Positions 8,452 through 11,758 of a DNA stretch of 11,758 nt are shown piece by piece. The position numbers were made by a program, and so were the translations under genes. Location of the stretch: positions 1-11,758 of the forward strand of contig CAMLER010000089.1 in the NCBI GenBank assembly GCA_946478915.1. Direction: 5' to 3'. Source of the DNA: an uncultured Chryseolinea sp. (GTDB lineage Bacteria; Bacteroidota; Bacteroidia; Cytophagales; Cyclobacteriaceae). The stretch's first letter is position 1; each line of letters opens with the position of its first letter. The notes under the pieces are model-generated. The model was not told the origin of the DNA. It did no database searches and worked only from the letters and a program-made list of their open reading frames with translations.

Positions 8452-10557
8452 ATGGCCAGAGATTTAAGATATACTAGAAACATTGGTATTGCCGCTCACA
8501 TCGATGCGGGTAAGACTACTACAACGGAGCGCATACTCTATTACGCGGGCGTGAACCATAAAATTGGTGAGGTTCACGATGGAGCCGCGACAATGGACTG
8601 GATGGCTCAGGAGCAGGAACGCGGTATCACTATTACCTCGGCCGCTACTACTGTATACTGGAAATATAGAAATAACGATTACCACGTAAATATTATTGAT
8701 ACACCCGGCCACGTCGACTTTACTGTTGAAGTAAACCGCTCGCTGCGTGTACTCGATGGACTCGTATTCTTATTTAGCGCGGTTGATGGTGTTGAGCCTC
8801 AATCAGAAACCAACTGGCGCCTTGCTGATAATTACAAGGTTGCGCGTATCGGTTTCGTTAACAAGATGGACCGTGCAGGTTCGGACTTTTTAGGTGTGTG
8901 CAAGCAGGTAAAGGAAAAGTTGGGAAGTAAAGCCGTTGCTCTGCAGTTACCAATTGGATCAGAAGAAAACTTTCGCGGTGTTGTTGATCTCATCAATAAC
9001 AGAGGAATAATTTGGAATGAGCAGGATAAGGGCATGACTTACGAAGTTGTTCCGATCCCGGATGACATGGTGGAGGAAGCAAAAGAATACAGGGAAAAAC
9101 TCCTGGAGTCTGTCGCTGAATTTGACGAAACACTGTTAGAAAAATTCTTTGAGGATCCGAACTCCATATCAGAAGCGGAGATCCTGAAAGCGCTCCGTGA
9201 GGCAACCATTAGCATGGCAATTGTCCCTATGGTCTGCGGATCTTCTTTCAAGAATAAAGGTGTACAAACGATGCTTGACTATGTGATGGAGTTACTGCCC
9301 TCACCAATGGATAAGGATACCATCGTCGGTACAAATCCGGATAACGATACTGAAGTTCCTATTAAGCCGGATGAAAAAGCTCCGTTCGTTGCTCTTGCAT
9401 TTAAGATTGCAACGGATCCATTCGTAGGACGTTTGTGTTTTATTCGCGCCTATTCCGGTGTGCTTGAATCGGGTTCATACATTTACAACACCCGCTCTGG
9501 ACAAAAGGAACGTATTTCGCGCGTATTCCAAATGCACGCCAACAAGCAAAATCAGATTGAAAGACTTTCCGCGGGTGATATCGGAGCAGTTGTTGGATTT
9601 AAAGATATCAAAACAGGTGATACGCTCTGCGATGAAAAGAATAAGGTAGTTCTTGAGTCAATGGTATTCCCTGAGCCAGTTATTGGATATGCTATCGAGC
9701 CTAAGAAACAAGCAGACGTTGATAAGCTTGGTATGGCAATAGCAAAATTGATCGAGGAAGATCCGACCCTTCGGGTGAATACTGATCGTGAAACCGGTCA
9801 GACCATCCTTCGCGGAATGGGCGAATTGCACCTTGAGATTATTATTGACAGATTGAAACGCGAATTCAAAGTAGAGATCAACCAGGGCGCGCCTCAGGTT
9901 GCTTACAAAGAAGCGCTCACAAAATCTGTTGAACATAAAGAAGTATACAAGAAGCAGACTGGTGGTCGTGGTAAGTTTGCTGATATCCTGTTCGAACTTG
10001 GACCTCGTGAAGATGGTAAAGACGGGCTGGAGTTTGTTAATGATATTGTCGGTGGTGTTATTCCGCGCGAATTTATTCCGGCAATCCAGAAGGGATTTGA
10101 GCAGTCGATGGTTAATGGTCCTTTGGCCGGATACCAGGTTGATTCGATGAAGGTGAGGTTGTTCCATGGTTCTTACCATGATGTTGACTCCGATTCTTTA
10201 TCATTTGAATTAGCTGCACGTATTGGGTTTAAAGAGGCAGCAAAGAAATGTGCTCCTCAACTGCTTGAACCGATCATGAGTGTTGAAGTACTTTCTCCGG
10301 ATGAATTTACAGGCTCTGTTACGGGTGACCTCAACAGAAGACGTGGCGTCATGAAAGGTATGGATACACGGTCAGGCGCTCAGGTAATTAAGGCAGATGT
10401 CCCGCTCGCGGAGTTGTTCGGGTACGTTACAGACCTCAGGACAATAACATCCGGACGAGCTTCTGCTTCGCTCACGTTCTCACACTATGCACCAGTTCCA
10501 AAGAACCTTGCAGAGAAAGTAATTGAAGAAGTGAAGGGCGCAGCAGTTTCGAAGTAA
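8452..10557 (+). CDS. fusA: Elongation factor G
   Basis: EF-G is the ribosomal GTPase that drives translocation of tRNA and mRNA and, with ribosome recycling factor, splits ribosomes. The 701 residues are the normal length (E. coli 704). The G domain shows AHIDAGKTT (15-23), the switch I RGIT (57-60), DTPGH (83-87) with the catalytic His87, NKMD (137-140) and a late CGSSFKNKG. Domains II to V follow without gaps: [20 protein letters not shown] (domain III), [11 protein letters not shown] at the domain IV tip, and a normal domain V ending near [20 protein letters not shown]. The ATG is supported by [18 protein letters not shown] and by the AGGAG six bases upstream. It is co-transcribed with rpsL and rpsG by spacing. 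No tuf gene follows. Confidence 0.98.
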   Translation: MARDLRYTRNIGIAAHIDAGKTTTTERILYYAGVNHKIGEVHDGAATMDWMAQEQERGITITSAATTVYWKYRNNDYHVNIIDTPGHVDFTVEVNRSLRVLDGLVFLFSAVDGVEPQSETNWRLADNYKVARIGFVNKMDRAGSDFLGVCKQVKEKLGSKAVALQLPIGSEENFRGVVDLINNRGIIWNEQDKGMTYEVVPIPDDMVEEAKEYREKLLESVAEFDETLLEKFFEDPNSISEAEILKALREATISMAIVPMVCGSSFKNKGVQTMLDYVMELLPSPMDKDTIVGTNPDNDTEVPIKPDEKAPFVALAFKIATDPFVGRLCFIRAYSGVLESGSYIYNTRSGQKERISRVFQMHANKQNQIERLSAGDIGAVVGFKDIKTGDTLCDEKNKVVLESMVFPEPVIGYAIEPKKQADVDKLGMAIAKLIEEDPTLRVNTDRETGQTILRGMGELHLEIIIDRLKREFKVEINQGAPQVAYKEALTKSVEHKEVYKKQTGGRGKFADILFELGPREDGKDGLEFVNDIVGGVIPREFIPAIQKGFEQSMVNGPLAGYQVDSMKVRLFHGSYHDVDSDSLSFELAARIGFKEAAKKCAPQLLEPIMSVEVLSPDEFTGSVTGDLNRRRGVMKGMDTRSGAQVIKADVPLAELFGYVTDLRTITSGRASASLTFSHYAPVPKNLAEKVIEEVKGAAVSK

Positions 10558-10596
10558 TTTTGTAGAGGATTTAGGCGATTTCCTTAAAAAGATAGT

Positions 10597-10902
10597 ATGA
10601 ACCAAAAAATTAGAATAAAACTAAAATCCTACGATCATAATCTGGTTGACAAGTCATCTGAAAAGATCGTTAGAGCAGTAAAAGCAACAGGTGCTGTGGT
10701 TAGCGGACCTATTCCGCTGCCAACTGAGAAAGAAAAATTCACAGTGCTTCGTTCACCGCACGTAAACAAAAAAGCGCGTGAGCAGTTCCAACTTTGCACC
10801 TACAAGCGTCTCGTTGATATTTATTCTAATAGCGCGAAGACCGTCGATGCGTTGATGAAATTGGAATTACCCAGTGGAGTTGATGTAGAGATAAAAGTGT
10901 AG
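10597..10902 (+). CDS. rpsJ: 30S ribosomal protein S10
   Basis: S10 is a 30S head protein and, as NusE with NusB, a transcription antitermination factor. The 101 residues fit the family (E. coli 103). Conserved segments include [17 protein letters not shown] at the start, [20 protein letters not shown], the [13 protein letters not shown] loop region, [10 protein letters not shown], and [21 protein letters not shown] at the end. It starts 39 bases after fusA with no Shine-Dalgarno but an A-rich leader. It is the last gene of the cluster: a strong terminator follows, and the genes rplC, rplD, rplW and rplB that usually come next are not here. Confidence 0.98.
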   Translation: MNQKIRIKLKSYDHNLVDKSSEKIVRAVKATGAVVSGPIPLPTEKEKFTVLRSPHVNKKAREQFQLCTYKRLVDIYSNSAKTVDALMKLELPSGVDVEIKV

Positions 10903-10924
10903 ATAGACGTTATCAAGATATAGT

Positions 10925-10958
10925 AAGTCATTGGCCGCTAGCCAATGACTTTTTTTTT
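10925..10958 (+). terminator. Strong intrinsic terminator after rpsJ
   Basis: AAGTCATTGGC (10925-10935) pairs perfectly with GCCAATGACTT (10941-10951) around the five-base loop CGCTA. The stem is followed by an unbroken T-run; nine T residues lie at 10950-10958, the first two of them in the stem. It ends the str cluster transcript. On the minus strand the stem is followed only by TACTATATCTT-like sequence, so it would be at best a weak terminator for the convergent gene. Confidence 0.93.
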
Positions 10959-11022
10959 GAATTTGACTGGACGTATTTAGAAACCTCGGTACGGTTAATT
11001 CATTTTAGCGTTAACGGTGTGA

Positions 11023-11613
11023 CTATGTCTTTCTGAGGTATTTCTGAAGATCCTCTTCCGTATCAAGATCATGTGCGCCTTCGGGGAAGTCGACGAGTTC
11101 CACCCGCTCGGGGAATTGTTGCACTAATTTTTTGGCGCCCTGGTCATCAGGAAGCAGCAGAAGATTGGAAAAGAATGTTCTCCCAAAAAGTACAGGTACA
11201 CCGCTGGAGTTTGCATAAGCAGAAGCGACAATGGGCTTTTGTGTGCCCGTAAAAGTATCCGTCAGGCGTTGCAGGTGTTCGGCGGAGAGGGAGGGTTGAT
11301 CACAGACCAGAATGATCACGGCATCAAGCTCAACACCGGATTGAATTAAATAATTGAGCCCGGTTTTTATTGAACTCCCCATACCTGTTTTCCAAAAGTG
11401 GTTTGAAATAATTTTCACCGGAAACTTTTCAATTATCTCGCGATGGGGCTTTTCATTTGCGCCCAGCACCACAACAACATTGTCAGGATTCGCTGTCAAG
11501 GCAATCTTAAGACATCTACAGAGCATTGGTTCGCCATTGATTTCCAGAAGCTGCTTCGATCGGCCCATACGACTGGATGAACCTGCTGCCAGTATTAGTG
11601 TTCCAATATTCAT
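11023..11613 (-). CDS. MocA/MobA-like molybdenum cofactor nucleotidyltransferase
   Basis: A 196-residue nucleotidyltransferase of the NTP-transferase superfamily, closest by eye to MocA/YgfJ proteins. These transfer CMP from CTP to molybdopterin-type cofactor, or a nucleotide to a related small acceptor. The N-terminal nucleotide loop is LAAGSSSRMGRSKQLL (residues 8-23). GMGSSI lies at 77-82, the metal-binding CDQP at 104-107, SGVPVLF at 137-143, DQGAKKL at 157-163 and the C-terminal HDLDTEEDL at 181-189; together they form the full MocA motif set. LAAG instead of LAGG argues against the GTP-specific MobA. The ATG at 11613 puts the first beta strand directly at the N-terminus, as is normal. 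No signal peptide or membrane segment is seen. It converges on rpsJ, and no molybdoenzyme or other cofactor gene is visible, so the physiological acceptor is unknown. Confidence 0.88.
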   Translation of the reverse strand: MNIGTLILAAGSSSRMGRSKQLLEINGEPMLCRCLKIALTANPDNVVVVLGANEKPHREIIEKFPVKIISNHFWKTGMGSSIKTGLNYLIQSGVELDAVIILVCDQPSLSAEHLQRLTDTFTGTQKPIVASAYANSSGVPVLFGRTFFSNLLLLPDDQGAKKLVQQFPERVELVDFPEGAHDLDTEEDLQKYLRKT

Positions 11614-11670
11614 GAGAGTTAGGGTAGTGAGGACGCACGTAAATATCGACAGATTGTTGGATGTTTGAAA

Positions 11671-11705
11671 AGCTATCAGCTGACAGCAGACAGCAGACAG
11701 CTTGG
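11671..11705. repeat. Seven-base phased AGCWRWC repeat
   Basis: Consecutive units AGCTATC (11671), AGCTGAC (11678), AGCAGAC (11685) and AGCAGAC (11692) fit AGCWRWC without a break; a fifth, AGCTTGG (11699), keeps only AGC. The block lies about 60 bases upstream of the minus-strand nucleotidyltransferase start. It does not read as a promoter or as part of a gene. Confidence 0.72.
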
Positions 11706-11718
11706 GTGGGCGTTAAAT

Positions 11719-11758
11719 CAGAAAGGATAACGCAGAAAGCAAAACGCGTAACGCTTGG
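11719..11758. repeat. Second seven-base phased repeat (NNNAAMG), running to window end
   Basis: Units CAGAAAG (11719), GATAACG (11726), CAGAAAG (11733), CAAAACG (11740) and CGTAACG (11747) share the pattern NNNAA(A/C)G in unbroken phase. CTTGG at 11754 may begin another unit cut by the window end. The core differs from the AGCWRWC block 14 bases to the left, but the period is the same. Confidence 0.6.

Noticed and set aside
10555..10562. TAATTTTG at the fusA stop as an rpsJ promoter -7 box
   Set aside because: It fits TAnnTTTG, but the nearest upstream TTG (10523-10525) is 29 bases away, too far for a -33 element. Spacing supports co-transcription with fusA.
11009..11016. CGTTAACG palindrome near the 3' end of the nucleotidyltransferase gene
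   Set aside because: Eight bases long, single copy, with no flanking symmetry or T-run; not distinguishable from chance.
11354..11668. 104-codon plus-strand frame opposite the nucleotidyltransferase
   Set aside because: It is antisense to a gene with a complete motif set, and its own translation has no family features.

Overview
The window is a chromosomal housekeeping segment from a member of the Bacteroidota, most likely of the Cytophagales or a close relative. The reasons are the RpoB and RpoC sequences, a DUF3467 gene directly behind rpoC, a TAnnTTTG promoter in front of rpsL, the general lack of Shine-Dalgarno sequences (fusA is the exception), and a str cluster in which rpsJ follows fusA with no tuf between them. 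The order-level placement is inference from sequence character; no database was searched.

Layout, left to right. The 3' two thirds of rpoB enters at base 1 and ends at 2631. A 37-base A/T-rich spacer built of seven-base units leads to a complete rpoC (2669-6979). A strong hairpin plus T-run (7000-7031) stands immediately before a small DUF3467 gene (7042-7374). The 164-base gap to rpsL carries two inverted 13-mers, a short direct repeat and a good Bacteroidota-type promoter (7469-7500). That promoter drives rpsL, rpsG, fusA and rpsJ (7539-10902), closed by a textbook intrinsic terminator (10925-10958). A convergent MocA/MobA-like nucleotidyltransferase gene (11023-11613, minus strand) follows, and two further blocks of degenerate seven-base repeats run to the right edge.

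Functionally the first two genes encode the catalytic core of RNA polymerase, and the str cluster encodes two 30S assembly and decoding proteins (S12, S7), the translocase EF-G and S10. Catalytic aspartates, zinc-site cysteines and GTPase motifs are all present, and the usual rifampicin and streptomycin target residues are wild type. The nucleotidyltransferase belongs to a different pathway and looks like an unrelated neighbour.

I see no mobile element, CRISPR array, rRNA or tRNA, and no obvious new multi-gene system. The less ordinary signals lie between the genes: seven-base phased repeat blocks with three different cores, the inverted GGAAAGT elements upstream of the str promoter, a terminator placed 10 bases before the DUF3467 start codon, the end of the cluster after rpsJ where the S10 operon would be expected, and one strong Shine-Dalgarno sequence in front of fusA.
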